This document shows, in pieces, positions 14,777-22,814 of a stretch of 22,814 bases of DNA. The notes below the pieces were generated by a model, which ran no database searches, was not told the origin of the DNA, and saw only the letters and a program-made list of their open reading frames with translations. Positions within the stretch are counted from its first letter, which is position 1, and each line of letters starts with the position of its first letter. Both the position numbers and the translations under genes were made by a program. Source of the stretch: Bacteroidales bacterium (lineage in GTDB: Bacteria; Bacteroidota; Bacteroidia; Bacteroidales; P3); NCBI GenBank assembly GCA_017618625.1, contig JAFZTV010000096.1, positions 1 through 22,814 of the forward strand, written 5' to 3'.

Positions 14777-15714
14777 TGGAAAAACTCTATTCTCTAGACG
14801 ATATCGACTACCAGCACTTCTGGGGAACCAATGAACAAACCCTGGAGTTTCTCCGACTCCTTTTCCCAAAGTTGAAACTTATTGTGCGCGGGGAGATGCT
14901 TAAAGCCATCGGAAGCGACGAGGACCTAGAGGTGTTCGAGCTCAAATTCACCGCTATGCGGCAACATTTCGAACGTATGGGGCGACTCTCCGAGAACGAC
15001 ATCATGCAGATAATGGAATCGGTATCACCCAACGGAGAAATCGAGATAAGCGACGACATACTCGTACACGGACGCAACGGCAATCTGGTGAAAGCCCAAA
15101 CAGCCAACCAGCGGCGACTGGTGCAGGCCATCGCCGACAACGACATGGTGTTTGCCATAGGCCCCGCCGGAACCGGAAAAACATATACCGCCGTAGCCTT
15201 AGCAGTGAGGGCACTGAAGAACAAGCAGATAAAACGCATCGTTCTGACGCGCCCCGCTGTAGAAGCAGGCGAGAACCTAGGTTTCCTACCTGGCGACATG
15301 CGAGAAAAACTCGACCCATACCTGCAACCCCTTTATGATGCCCTGCGCGACATGATACCGCAGCAGAAACTGCTCTCCTATTGGGAAGACGGCACCATCG
15401 AGATAGCGCCCCTCGCCTTTATGCGTGGGCGCACGCTCGACAATGCTTTCGTCATTCTCGACGAGGCGCAGAACGCCACATCAACACAGCTCAAAATGTT
15501 TCTCACCCGCATGGGACGCAACGCTAAATTCATCATTACCGGCGACCTGACACAGATAGACCTTCCCCGACACCAACAGTCGGGATTGCTCAAAGCCACA
15601 CAACTGCTTGGCGGCATCAAAGGTATCGATGTGATTGAACTTGACGAAAGCGACGTGGTGCGACACCGACTTGTGACCGAAATCATCAAAGCCTATTCCA
15701 CCATAGAGCAATGA
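14776..15714 (+). CDS. phoH: PhoH-like P-loop ATPase
   Basis: This 312-residue cytoplasmic protein has an N-terminal part of about 100 residues (LKLIVRGEMLKAIG) that resembles the small nucleic-acid-binding region of PhoH proteins. A P-loop NTPase core follows. Walker A is GPAGTGKT (129-136), and Walker B is VILDEAQN (226-233). FMRGRTLDNAF precedes Walker B and ITGDLTQIDLP follows as the sensor/helicase-like motif. RPAVEAGENLGFLPGD is the characteristic PhoH segment. PhoH proteins are implicated in RNA metabolism and ribosome-related processes, but the exact reaction is not settled. Length is normal. The gene is coupled upstream to the phosphodiester glycosidase and overlaps the ispE start by four bases (ATGA). 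Confidence 0.93.
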   Translation: MEKLYSLDDIDYQHFWGTNEQTLEFLRLLFPKLKLIVRGEMLKAIGSDEDLEVFELKFTAMRQHFERMGRLSENDIMQIMESVSPNGEIEISDDILVHGRNGNLVKAQTANQRRLVQAIADNDMVFAIGPAGTGKTYTAVALAVRALKNKQIKRIVLTRPAVEAGENLGFLPGDMREKLDPYLQPLYDALRDMIPQQKLLSYWEDGTIEIAPLAFMRGRTLDNAFVILDEAQNATSTQLKMFLTRMGRNAKFIITGDLTQIDLPRHQQSGLLKATQLLGGIKGIDVIELDESDVVRHRLVTEIIKAYSTIEQ

Positions 15715-16520
15715 CCACCCATCCAAACTGCAAGATAAACCTAGGGCTGCACGTCACATCTCGCCGAGACGACGGCTATCACGAACTCGAGACGGTGTTC
15801 ATGCCTGTTGCGCTGTGCGACACGCTGACCATTGAATCTTCCGACAGTTTCCGTTTCTCTCAAAGCGGCATTGTGGTCGATTGCCCTGCTGAAGACAACA
15901 TCTGTGTCAAAGCCTACAACGCAATGCGCAGACGCTATCCGCAGATTGGCGAAATACACATACATCTCGAAAAGAACATACCATTCGGAGCAGGACTCGG
16001 CGGAGGCAGCAGCGACGCCGCACACACAATACAGATGCTCAACGAACTGTTCGGCCTAAATCTCAGCCAAACCGCCCTATGTGATATAGCGAAGACGATA
16101 GGTGCCGACTGCCCGTTTTTCATACTCAACCAACCCTGCTACGCCACCGGCATCGGCGACCTTCTTGAACCTCTCAACTTCCAGCTTCCACTCTCCAACC
16201 TACAATTCATTCTTATAAAGCCATCTGTGTTCGTATCCACATCAGACGCCTATCGAGGAATAACCCCTCACGCGAGCCTCATTGACCTTCGCGACGCCTT
16301 AAAGCAACCCGTTGAGACATGGAAAAACACCATAGTCAACGATTTTGAGACAACCGTATTTCAAAAATATCCGGTAATTGCCGAACTCAAGCAACGGCTC
16401 TACGACACGGGAGCGATGTATGCAAGCATGTCGGGAAGCGGCAGCGCATTATTCGGCATTTTCAAAGAACTGCCGACAGAGAAACTGCCCTTTGAGATAT
16501 ACCGAAGCCAGTATCGCTAA
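15711..16520 (+). CDS. ispE: 4-diphosphocytidyl-2-C-methyl-D-erythritol kinase
   Basis: This 269-residue GHMP kinase catalyses the ATP-dependent phosphorylation in the MEP pathway that makes isoprenoid precursors. The conserved N-terminal lysine lies in NCKINLGL (Lys8). The GHMP glycine-rich motif PFGAGLGGGSSDAA lies at 91-104. Asp133 in GADCPFF matches the catalytic aspartate position. The C-terminal motif MSGSGSALFGIF closes the active site. Length and motif spacing are normal, and the start (ATGA overlap with phoH) is well supported. It is the last plus-strand gene and converges with the phospholipase gene. Confidence 0.94.
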   Translation: MTTHPNCKINLGLHVTSRRDDGYHELETVFMPVALCDTLTIESSDSFRFSQSGIVVDCPAEDNICVKAYNAMRRRYPQIGEIHIHLEKNIPFGAGLGGGSSDAAHTIQMLNELFGLNLSQTALCDIAKTIGADCPFFILNQPCYATGIGDLLEPLNFQLPLSNLQFILIKPSVFVSTSDAYRGITPHASLIDLRDALKQPVETWKNTIVNDFETTVFQKYPVIAELKQRLYDTGAMYASMSGSGSALFGIFKELPTEKLPFEIYRSQYR

Positions 16521-16524
16521 AATC

Positions 16525-16536
16525 CAGGATATCCTG
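16525..16536. other. 12-bp perfect palindrome between convergent genes
   Basis: CAGGATATCCTG lies in the 29-bp gap between the ispE stop and the phospholipase stop. It is a perfect inverted repeat without a loop and is not followed by a T-run on either strand, so it is not a convincing intrinsic terminator. It could be a protein-binding site or chance. Confidence 0.4.
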
Positions 16537-16549
16537 AGATTTCAGCCTC

Positions 16550-18880
16550 CTAAAACAGGTAACCCAGCGAGAGATAGAATCCAAAGCGATTGTAAACGTT
16601 TGACCAAAAGCCAGTCAACGAAAGCGGTCCGACAGGGCTGTCGTATGCATACTGCAACCCGAAGCCATACCTGTCTTCATATTCCCGACCGAAATAGTGC
16701 CAATAGGCGTCAGCCGAAGCCAAGTAGTTGGCCATAGCTGTGACATAGTGTTTTCCTATAATATTACAGCGTATGTCCAATCTGGCCACCGTCACACAGC
16801 GTTCAGCCTGTTGAGGAGTAAGAACACCCACAAACGGTATCTGGTGTGCGATGTATCGGCCGGCCATCTCGCCACCAACGAGGTTCCTATAGGCAAAATG
16901 GTAGTCAGAACCTATAATAAACCTTGTATATAATTGTGGAATAAGGGTAAAACGTCCAGCCAGCGGAGTGATATAGTGCTGATATGCAACACTTATGTCA
17001 GCGAAGCCCGGAGCCTTTATCGAGTCAGGCGCTGCAAGCGACTGGTTTGTGATTCTCCAATGAGCGTCCAAATCGACGTTGGCACCGTTGCGGGCAAAAT
17101 AGCTGTCATCGCGCGAGTCGTATTTAAACGTACCGAACACCCCCAAGCTTCCGGTTCTCAGATTGTCGTCACCGAACAGGAGCGAGTTGCCTCCCTGCAA
17201 ACGGTCGAACAAAAGGAACTCCTCGTCCACACCTGCCGTACAAGAAAAACGATACAGGTAAAATTCCGAGAAGAAAAAACTGACATCGTGCCTGTAAAAA
17301 TGCGTTGAATAGTACCTCTGCGAGAGGAGGCTACCCATATCAAAGCGACTGTTATACATACGATAGGCCAGATTTATCTTTGCAAACCTACGTGCCGCGT
17401 ATGTTCCAACCAGATCCAGATGATAATTCTGCGCCAGCCTTAACGTCACATCGGCCTTGAATCCACGCAACGTGTTGCGGTTGAAACCAACGTTAAGCAA
17501 CACCGCAGCCGCTTCCTCCGAATCAAAACGGGCTCCGATTGCAAACGAATGGCGAGGAGACCGCTCGAAGTCGAATGTCAAGTCATAGCTTTTGATTGAG
17601 TCATTCGCCAACAGCGACTGCCCGCTTACATCGGACAACCTGTAACTAACCACCGAATAGACTCCAGTACCTTTGAATATATTCACCGCATCGATGATAT
17701 CCCTGCCCGAGATTGGGACACCCGTCTTTAGTTTTGTCTTTGAAAGCAGCCACTTCTTGTCCGATTCCGACATCGCGCCCATATCTATCGACATCAATGC
17801 CAACCTGTCGTTTTCGATACTCGACTCACGTCCACGATTCCGCTTTTCATTTTCAGAATCCAGCTGCCTGCCCCTTGCAATCAACTCCTGCTTCAACGCT
17901 TCGATTTCGGCCGCATGGGCTTTGGCACATTCGTATCCCCTACGCACAAGACTGTCTATCGCCGTCTTGTTGAAACTCATAGTTCCGAAACCGCTGATGT
18001 CGGGATGAAGGTATATCTTACATTCTCCACGGTTCCTGGCCGATTTGGCTTGCACCGTGACACTTATCAACTGGTTAAATATCTGCGGAAGCGACTTCAG
18101 TTGCGAAGCATCGGTAGCCATCGCGTCCGAAACCTCCACACCTATAACATAGTCGGCACCCATGTCTTTGCACACATCCACTGGGAAATTGTTCGTCATT
18201 CCGCCATCGACAAGCACCTTTCCGCCCAACTCCACAGGCGAAAAGACACCAGGTATTGCCATACTGGCCCGAAGCGCCGTCGGAAAACGTCCGCTGCGCA
18301 TCACATATTCATCCCCGCTTATAACATCCGTAGCCACACAGGCGAACGGAACAGGAAAGTCATCAAAACTCATCGAATCCTGGAAACCCAAGCTGAGGTT
18401 GTTAAACAAGTTTGTGATGTTGTTGCCACCCATGAATGACCCCGGGAGCGACGCGATGAAACCGTTGCCACGACTCCTCACCGCTGTGATATTGGAATCA
18501 AGGGTACCGAGGTTGAACGGAACGGAAAGCAGATATGCGCTGCGTTCCATGCGCGATGATGCAGAGCGGTAGCGGCGGTCGAGCCCACCCGTGATATATT
18601 GCGACCAGTCAAGGTTGCTTATCAGCGAGTCGAGCTGTTCGGCGGTATAGCCGATAGAGTACAAGCCACCGACAATGGACCCCATACTTGTACCAGAGAT
18701 ATAGTCGATAGGGATTCCCTGCTCCACCAAGTATTTCAACACACCGATATGTGCAGCACCTTTAGCTCCGCCACCGCTTAGGGTAAGGCCGACTTTAGGG
18801 CCGCTCGACGACTGACCATACGTAAAGCCCGACGCCATCAGCATCAAACACAGTGTAAGTATGGACAATATTCTTTTCAT
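16550..18880 (-). CDS. Patatin-like phospholipase with POTRA-like segment and C-terminal outer-membrane barrel
   Basis: This 776-residue protein has a signal peptide (MKRILSILTLCLMLMASGFTYG) and a patatin domain. The oxyanion loop is SGGGAKGAAHIG (35-46), and the catalytic Ser65 sits in GTSMG. Asp225 in VDGGMTNNFP completes the Ser-Asp dyad. After a charged helical linker (about 325-350) comes a POTRA-like region (ISGRDIIDAVNIFKGTGVYSVV). A barrel of the BamA/TamA superfamily follows, ending in GFYLSLGYLF with a terminal Phe. This layout matches type Vd (PlpD/FplA-like) proteins, predicting a phospholipase A carried to or across the outer membrane. The frame continues upstream to a TTG at 18889, but the ATG at 18880 gives the clean signal sequence. 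It follows the M20 gene by 26 bp on the same strand. Confidence 0.9.
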   Translation of the reverse strand: MKRILSILTLCLMLMASGFTYGQSSSGPKVGLTLSGGGAKGAAHIGVLKYLVEQGIPIDYISGTSMGSIVGGLYSIGYTAEQLDSLISNLDWSQYITGGLDRRYRSASSRMERSAYLLSVPFNLGTLDSNITAVRSRGNGFIASLPGSFMGGNNITNLFNNLSLGFQDSMSFDDFPVPFACVATDVISGDEYVMRSGRFPTALRASMAIPGVFSPVELGGKVLVDGGMTNNFPVDVCKDMGADYVIGVEVSDAMATDASQLKSLPQIFNQLISVTVQAKSARNRGECKIYLHPDISGFGTMSFNKTAIDSLVRRGYECAKAHAAEIEALKQELIARGRQLDSENEKRNRGRESSIENDRLALMSIDMGAMSESDKKWLLSKTKLKTGVPISGRDIIDAVNIFKGTGVYSVVSYRLSDVSGQSLLANDSIKSYDLTFDFERSPRHSFAIGARFDSEEAAAVLLNVGFNRNTLRGFKADVTLRLAQNYHLDLVGTYAARRFAKINLAYRMYNSRFDMGSLLSQRYYSTHFYRHDVSFFFSEFYLYRFSCTAGVDEEFLLFDRLQGGNSLLFGDDNLRTGSLGVFGTFKYDSRDDSYFARNGANVDLDAHWRITNQSLAAPDSIKAPGFADISVAYQHYITPLAGRFTLIPQLYTRFIIGSDYHFAYRNLVGGEMAGRYIAHQIPFVGVLTPQQAERCVTVARLDIRCNIIGKHYVTAMANYLASADAYWHYFGREYEDRYGFGLQYAYDSPVGPLSLTGFWSNVYNRFGFYLSLGYLF

Positions 18881-18906
18881 CACTGGCAACTATATTTCAC
18901 ACTCAA

Positions 18907-20112
18907 TCATTTTCCTTTTATCCTATTCTCCAGGGCTTTTATCGCGTTGTAGGCTATCAGGCCGTTGGCGAGTTCTATGCTTCTTTCATCCACCATCAGA
19001 TTGGGACGGTGGAGGTTGCAGAACGGTGTGCCAGGTTCGTGTATGCCGATACGGAAATAGCAGGCGGGAATCTTCTGTGCAAAGAAGGCAAAGTCTTCTG
19101 CCGTCATACGCAGGTCGAGCCACTGCACCTTGTCTTCACCGAGGAAAGCGACAGCGTTGTCGTGTACCTGCTGGGTACATTCGTCGTCGTTGAACACATA
19201 CGGATAGCCGTAGTCGATAAAGAGGTCACATTCGCCTCCCATGCTCTCAGCTATACCGCAACTTATCTTGCGTATCTTCTCGTGGCACTCGAGGCGCCAT
19301 TTCTCGTCGAAGGTGCGTATGATGCCTTCCATCTTCACCTCATCGGGGATGATGTTGGTGCGGCCGCTGCCGATAAACTTGCCGAACGAGAGTGTGGTGG
19401 GCATCATGGGGGCGGCGTTGCGGCTCACAATCTGCTGCAGCGCTACGACGATATGGCTAGCGATGAGTATGGGATCGACGCTGAGGTGCGGAGTGGCACC
19501 GTGTCCTCCCCTACCCTTCACCGTCCAATAGAGTTCGTCTGTCGAAGCCATATATTTGCCTTTACGCATACCCACATAGCCGTAATCCATCTCGGGCAGA
19601 CAATGGAACGAATAAATCTCGTTGGGTGTGACCTCGTCGAAGAGTCCGTCTTCCATCATCATGCGGGCACCGCCTGGGTACATCTCCTCCGACGGCTCGA
19701 AGATAAGCATGATGCTTCCCCGCAACTGTTCTTTCAGCGCCACCAATATCTTGGCTGCCCCAAGCAGCGAGCTGGTGTGCATATCGTGTCCGCAGGCATG
19801 CATCACGCCGGGGTTCTCCGATGCGAAAGGCAACCCTGTGGCCTCCTGCAACGGCAGAGCATCGTAGTCGGAACGGAGAGCCACACAGTAGCTGTCGGGT
19901 TCGATGCCACCACGTATCATAGCCATGCATCCGGTCTTTCCGATGCCGGTCTTGGGTGTAAGCCCCATCTCGCGCAGCCGTTCGGCGACGTAGTTCATAG
20001 TGCCGTATTCCTGTTGCGAGAGGTCGGGATGACGATGCAGCCAACGACGCATCTCTATCACCGAAGCGAAGTTGTCGTGGGCAAGCTTTTTTATTTGTTC
20101 AATGGTGGGCAT
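18907..20112 (-). CDS. M20-family amidohydrolase (M20D, HipO-like)
   Basis: This 401-residue cytoplasmic metalloenzyme hydrolyses N-acyl or peptide-like amide bonds. The metal-binding residues are visible: HACGHDMHTS (105-114) supplies Cys107 and His109, EPSEE (139-143) the glutamate ligands including Glu143, and SFHC (168-171) His170. A distal His lies in CNLHRPNLMVDE near the end. WTVKGRGGHGATPHLSVDP begins the dimerisation (lid) domain, as in this family. Use of Cys rather than Asp as a ligand is typical of M20D aminoacylases and IAA-amino acid hydrolases. The exact substrate is not predictable. Length is normal. It lies 39 bp after the DUF456 gene and 26 bp before the phospholipase gene on the same strand. 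Confidence 0.92.
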   Translation of the reverse strand: MPTIEQIKKLAHDNFASVIEMRRWLHRHPDLSQQEYGTMNYVAERLREMGLTPKTGIGKTGCMAMIRGGIEPDSYCVALRSDYDALPLQEATGLPFASENPGVMHACGHDMHTSSLLGAAKILVALKEQLRGSIMLIFEPSEEMYPGGARMMMEDGLFDEVTPNEIYSFHCLPEMDYGYVGMRKGKYMASTDELYWTVKGRGGHGATPHLSVDPILIASHIVVALQQIVSRNAAPMMPTTLSFGKFIGSGRTNIIPDEVKMEGIIRTFDEKWRLECHEKIRKISCGIAESMGGECDLFIDYGYPYVFNDDECTQQVHDNAVAFLGEDKVQWLDLRMTAEDFAFFAQKIPACYFRIGIHEPGTPFCNLHRPNLMVDERSIELANGLIAYNAIKALENRIKGK

Positions 20113-20151
20113 TGGGTAACGGGAAATTGCAAATTTTGAATAGTGAATGTA

Positions 20152-20664
20152 TTATGCGAAGATGTCGACTATGACGTAGATGAAGATGAAGAGTGCGAAA
20201 AAAAACTTGACCAAGGTGCTGCCGAGCAGACCCAGGAAGGAACCGAAGGCTGCCTTGAGAGCCACATCCCCTTCGGCTCCTGTGGTAAGCTCACCGATAT
20301 AGGCACCCACGAAAGGCCCCAAGATGATGCCGATGATGTTGGCCGGACCTATGGCTATGCCCAGTATGGGAAACAGGATAAGCGAGACAACAGCTCCTAT
20401 GTTGGCTCCACGCATACCGCGTTTAGAGCCTCCGTGATGCTTGGCGGTCCATCCCGGCATAAGGTAGTCGAGGAAGACGAGGAAGAGTGTGATTGCGCCC
20501 GTGATGCCCACCACCCACCAAATGTGATGCCAAGCCTGCGCGGTGAAGGCAAAAACCAGAAGTCCAACCCAACTGACCGGCGGACCGGGAAGGGCCAGCA
20601 AGACAGCGCCGACCAATCCTATAACAACACACACGATAGCGATAATGAGCAAAGCTGTATTCAT
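20152..20664 (-). CDS. DUF456 family membrane protein
   Basis: This 170-residue very hydrophobic protein has about five membrane segments. The pattern of DUF456 is visible: ALPGPPVSWVGLL early, GGSKRGMRGANIGAVVSLIL in the middle, then GPFVGAYIGELTTG followed by a Gly/Ala helix (AFGSFLGLLGSTLVKFFFA). The family's biochemical role is unknown to me. The repeated Gly-rich helices suggest a transporter or membrane-remodelling protein, but that is inference. It lies between ileS and the M20 gene, in the same direction, with gaps of 66 and 39 bp. The ATG at 20664 gives a normal N-terminus. Confidence 0.85.
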   Translation of the reverse strand: MNTALLIIAIVCVVIGLVGAVLLALPGPPVSWVGLLVFAFTAQAWHHIWWVVGITGAITLFLVFLDYLMPGWTAKHHGGSKRGMRGANIGAVVSLILFPILGIAIGPANIIGIILGPFVGAYIGELTTGAEGDVALKAAFGSFLGLLGSTLVKFFFALFIFIYVIVDIFA

Positions 20665-20694
20665 AACTTTAAACTTTTACACTCGGTCTTTAAA

Positions 20695-20720
20695 ACATAT
20701 CAACTGATCCACATATCAAC
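20695..20720. repeat. Two direct copies of a 10-bp sequence between ileS and the DUF456 gene
   Basis: ACATATCAAC occurs at 20695-20704 and again at 20711-20720, with six bases between. On the transcribed (minus) strand the repeat reads GTTGATATGT and lies upstream of the DUF456 start. It could be an operator-like direct repeat or one of the short intergenic repeats seen elsewhere in this window. Confidence 0.4.
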
Positions 20721-20730
20721 AAGCTCAAAA

Positions 20731-22814
20731 CTATTTCTTCCTCACCCAAATCTCGGTGTTCATGCCGTCAAGCAGCTCTATCGGCTGTTTCTCTGACGAA
20801 GAGATGGCGTCGACAAAGTTGAACTCCGTGCAGAGTGTCTCGTTGCAGATATACTCCATGTGCTGCTTCACCGCTTCGTCCCATTCGCCATGCAGCAGGT
20901 CGACGGCGATGCGGTCGGTCACATCGAAACCTTCCTTGCGGATATTCTGTATGCGGTTGACCAGCTCGCGGGCGATGCCTTCGGCTTTGAGTTCGTCGGT
21001 GACGGTGATGTCGAGCGCCACAGTGAGACTGCCCTCGTTGGCGACAACCCATCCGGGGATGTCCTGAGTGGCGATCTCCACATCGGCAAGAGTCAGCTCA
21101 ACCGGCTGACCTTCGACGGTCATCTCGTAGCGTCCGTCGGCTTCGAGAGCGTTGATCTGATCCTGCGAGAAGGCAACGACTGCGGCGTTGATGGCCTTCA
21201 TAATCTTGCCATAGCGAGGACCGAGAGTTTTGAAGTTAGGTTTGATGCGTTTCACCAGCAGGTTGTTGTCGGCTGCGAGAAATTCCACACCCTTGATGTT
21301 CAGCTCTGAGCAGATGAGGTTGGAGACAGCCTCCACCTGATGCTGGAAGTGCTCACCGTGTACGGGGATGGAGATTTTCGAGAGCGGCTGACGCACACGC
21401 AGGTTGCTCTTCTTGCGGAGCGAGAGGCCCATAGAGCAGATATGCTGAGCCAGCTGCATGCGTTCTTCAAGCTCTTTGTCTATCATCTCCTCGTGGACAG
21501 CGGGGAACGCTGCATGGTGTACCGATTCTACATCGAGACGATGGGTGACGTTGTTCAGGTCGAGGAACATGCGCTCGCTGAAGAAGGGCGCGATGGGTGA
21601 CATCAGGCGGCTGAGTGTTTCCAGGCAGGTATAGAGTGTCTGGTAGGCCGAAATCTTGTCGTCGGAGTAGTCGCCCTTCCAGAAACGGCGGCGGCAGAGA
21701 CGCACATACCAGTTGCTGAGGTATGCGTCGACAAACTCCTGAATGGCACGACCGGCACGGGTGGGCTCGTAGTCGGCAAGCGCCTCGTCGACGGTCTTGG
21801 TGAGGGTGTTGAGTTCGGAGAGAATCCAACGGTCTATCTCCGGACGTTTTTCTATCGGCAGGTCGGCCTCCTTGTACTCGAAGCCGTCGATATTGGCGTA
21901 GAGAGCGAAGAAGCTGTAGGTGTTGTAGAGCGTTCCGAAGAGTTTTCTTCTGACCTCGTCGACACCTTCGACGTCAAACTTGAGGTTGTCCCACGGCTGA
22001 GAGTTGGTAATCATATACCAGCGTGTGGCGTCGGGGCCCTGCTTGCCGAGTGTCTCGAAGGGGTCGATAGCGTTGCCGAGTCGCTTTGACATCTTGTTGC
22101 CGTTCTTGTCGAGCACCAATCCGTTAGACACGACGTTCTTGAACGCCACCGAGTCGAAACACATGGTGGCGATAGCGTGTAGGGTATAGAACCAGCCGCG
22201 TGTCTGGTCGACGCCCTCGGCGATGAAGTCGGCCGGGAACTGGTTTGCCTTGAGCTGCTCGCCCATATAGTGAATCTGGGCGTATGGCATAGCGCCGCTG
22301 TCGAACCACACGTCTATCAGGTCGGGCTCGCGACGCATCGGCTTGCCGCTGTCGGACACGAGGACCACTCCGTCGATATAGGGACGATGAAGGTCGAAGG
22401 AGTTTTTGGTGTAGCCGAGTTTGTCGGATTCTTCCTGCGACATCACGCCTGCTTTGACCGCTTTCTCTATCTCGTTGCACAACTCCTTCACGCTGCCTAT
22501 GCACTTCTCTTCCTTGCCGTCCTCGGTGCGCCAGATGGGCAGCGGTGTGCCCCAGTAACGTGAACGCGACAGGTTCCAGTCAACGAGGTTCTCCAACCAG
22601 TTGCCGAAACGACCGCTACCAGTGGCTTCGGGCTTCCAGTTGATGGTCTTGTTGAGTTCAATCATGCGGTCTTTCAGGGCCGTGGTCTTGATGAACCAAC
22701 TGTCAAGAGGATAGTAAAGCACGGGTTTGTCGGTACGCCAGCAGTGTGGGTAGTTGTGCGTATGTTTCTCGCTCTTGAAGAGTTTGCCTTCTTCCTTTAG
22801 CATCACCACGATAT
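20731..22814 (-). CDS. ileS: Isoleucyl-tRNA synthetase, partial (5' end outside window)
   Basis: About 694 C-terminal residues of a class I synthetase are present. The frame is open to the window edge, so the start and the HIGH motif are missing. PHCWRTDKPVLYYPLDSWFIKT, WNLSRSRYWGTPLPIW, EGVDQTRGWFYTLHAIATM and the second signature KMSKRLGN (KMSKR at 22081-22095) identify IleS, which charges tRNA-Ile. An alpha-helical anticodon-binding domain follows. The C-terminal region, with LLVKRIKPNFKTLGPRYGKI and RIQNIRKEGFDVTDRIAV, resembles the DUF5915-type C-terminus of the eukaryote-like IleS group. No paired-cysteine zinc site, typical of E. coli-type IleS, is visible before the stop. It is the first visible gene of the minus-strand run. 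Confidence 0.93.
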   Translation of the reverse strand, partial: IVVMLKEEGKLFKSEKHTHNYPHCWRTDKPVLYYPLDSWFIKTTALKDRMIELNKTINWKPEATGSGRFGNWLENLVDWNLSRSRYWGTPLPIWRTEDGKEEKCIGSVKELCNEIEKAVKAGVMSQEESDKLGYTKNSFDLHRPYIDGVVLVSDSGKPMRREPDLIDVWFDSGAMPYAQIHYMGEQLKANQFPADFIAEGVDQTRGWFYTLHAIATMCFDSVAFKNVVSNGLVLDKNGNKMSKRLGNAIDPFETLGKQGPDATRWYMITNSQPWDNLKFDVEGVDEVRRKLFGTLYNTYSFFALYANIDGFEYKEADLPIEKRPEIDRWILSELNTLTKTVDEALADYEPTRAGRAIQEFVDAYLSNWYVRLCRRRFWKGDYSDDKISAYQTLYTCLETLSRLMSPIAPFFSERMFLDLNNVTHRLDVESVHHAAFPAVHEEMIDKELEERMQLAQHICSMGLSLRKKSNLRVRQPLSKISIPVHGEHFQHQVEAVSNLICSELNIKGVEFLAADNNLLVKRIKPNFKTLGPRYGKIMKAINAAVVAFSQDQINALEADGRYEMTVEGQPVELTLADVEIATQDIPGWVVANEGSLTVALDITVTDELKAEGIARELVNRIQNIRKEGFDVTDRIAVDLLHGEWDEAVKQHMEYICNETLCTEFNFVDAISSSEKQPIELLDGMNTEIWVRKK

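Noticed and set aside
16521..16549. Bidirectional terminator between ispE and the phospholipase gene
   Set aside because: The 12-bp palindrome has no loop, and neither strand shows a T-run after it.
18881..18889. TTG start for the phospholipase at 18889
   Set aside because: The ATG at 18880 gives a standard signal peptide; the extra three residues add nothing.
19009..20139. 376-residue plus-strand open frame opposite the M20 gene
   Set aside because: The minus-strand M20 protein has full family length and all metal ligands. The plus-strand product shows no motif and is an antisense shadow.

Overview
The window looks like chromosomal DNA from a member of the Bacteroidota, probably the order Bacteroidales. 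The evidence is of several kinds. Some upstream regions carry the Bacteroidota -7 promoter box TAnnTTTG. One protein ends in a type IX secretion (T9SS) sorting domain. The TamB, ParE, IleS and LytTR proteins resemble those of this phylum, and clear Shine-Dalgarno sites are scarce. Base composition is moderate in GC, with heavy use of ATA for isoleucine. I see no phage, plasmid, IS element, CRISPR array or defence island. Most of the window is housekeeping and cell-envelope genes.

Left part (1-8342). A tRNA-Leu(TAG) gene with its terminator lies on the minus strand. It is divergent from sugE, a small SMR exporter gene whose stop codon is embedded in three tandem 32-bp repeats. Then, on the plus strand, come parE (topoisomerase IV subunit B), a small lipoprotein, and a two-part protein with an acidic N-terminal half and a histone H1-like (A)APAKK-repeat tail. 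They are followed by a secreted protein of unknown function, nadD, a MATE transporter, and a T9SS-exported SGNH esterase with a PKD domain. Several intergenic gaps here hold degenerate 7-bp repeats of the TTTCAAG type.

Middle (8398-16520, plus strand). tamB is very long and has no ATG at its likely start. It is followed by a tight four-gene run: a membrane-anchored LytTR regulator, a NAGPA-type phosphodiester glycosidase lipoprotein, phoH and ispE. The last three overlap or nearly overlap, which implies co-transcription.

Right part (16550-22814, minus strand). In transcription order this holds ileS (5' end outside the window), a DUF456 membrane protein, an M20 amidohydrolase, and a patatin-like phospholipase with a C-terminal outer-membrane barrel. 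This run converges on ispE with 29 bp between the stop codons.

The most unusual item is the acidic/basic H1-like gene at 3014-4255, close to parE, with a possible internal start that could release the basic tail alone. Other points of interest are the microsatellite-like repeats, the tamB start, and a change from G-rich to C-rich sense strand inside tamB. I did not find a convincing new multi-gene system.
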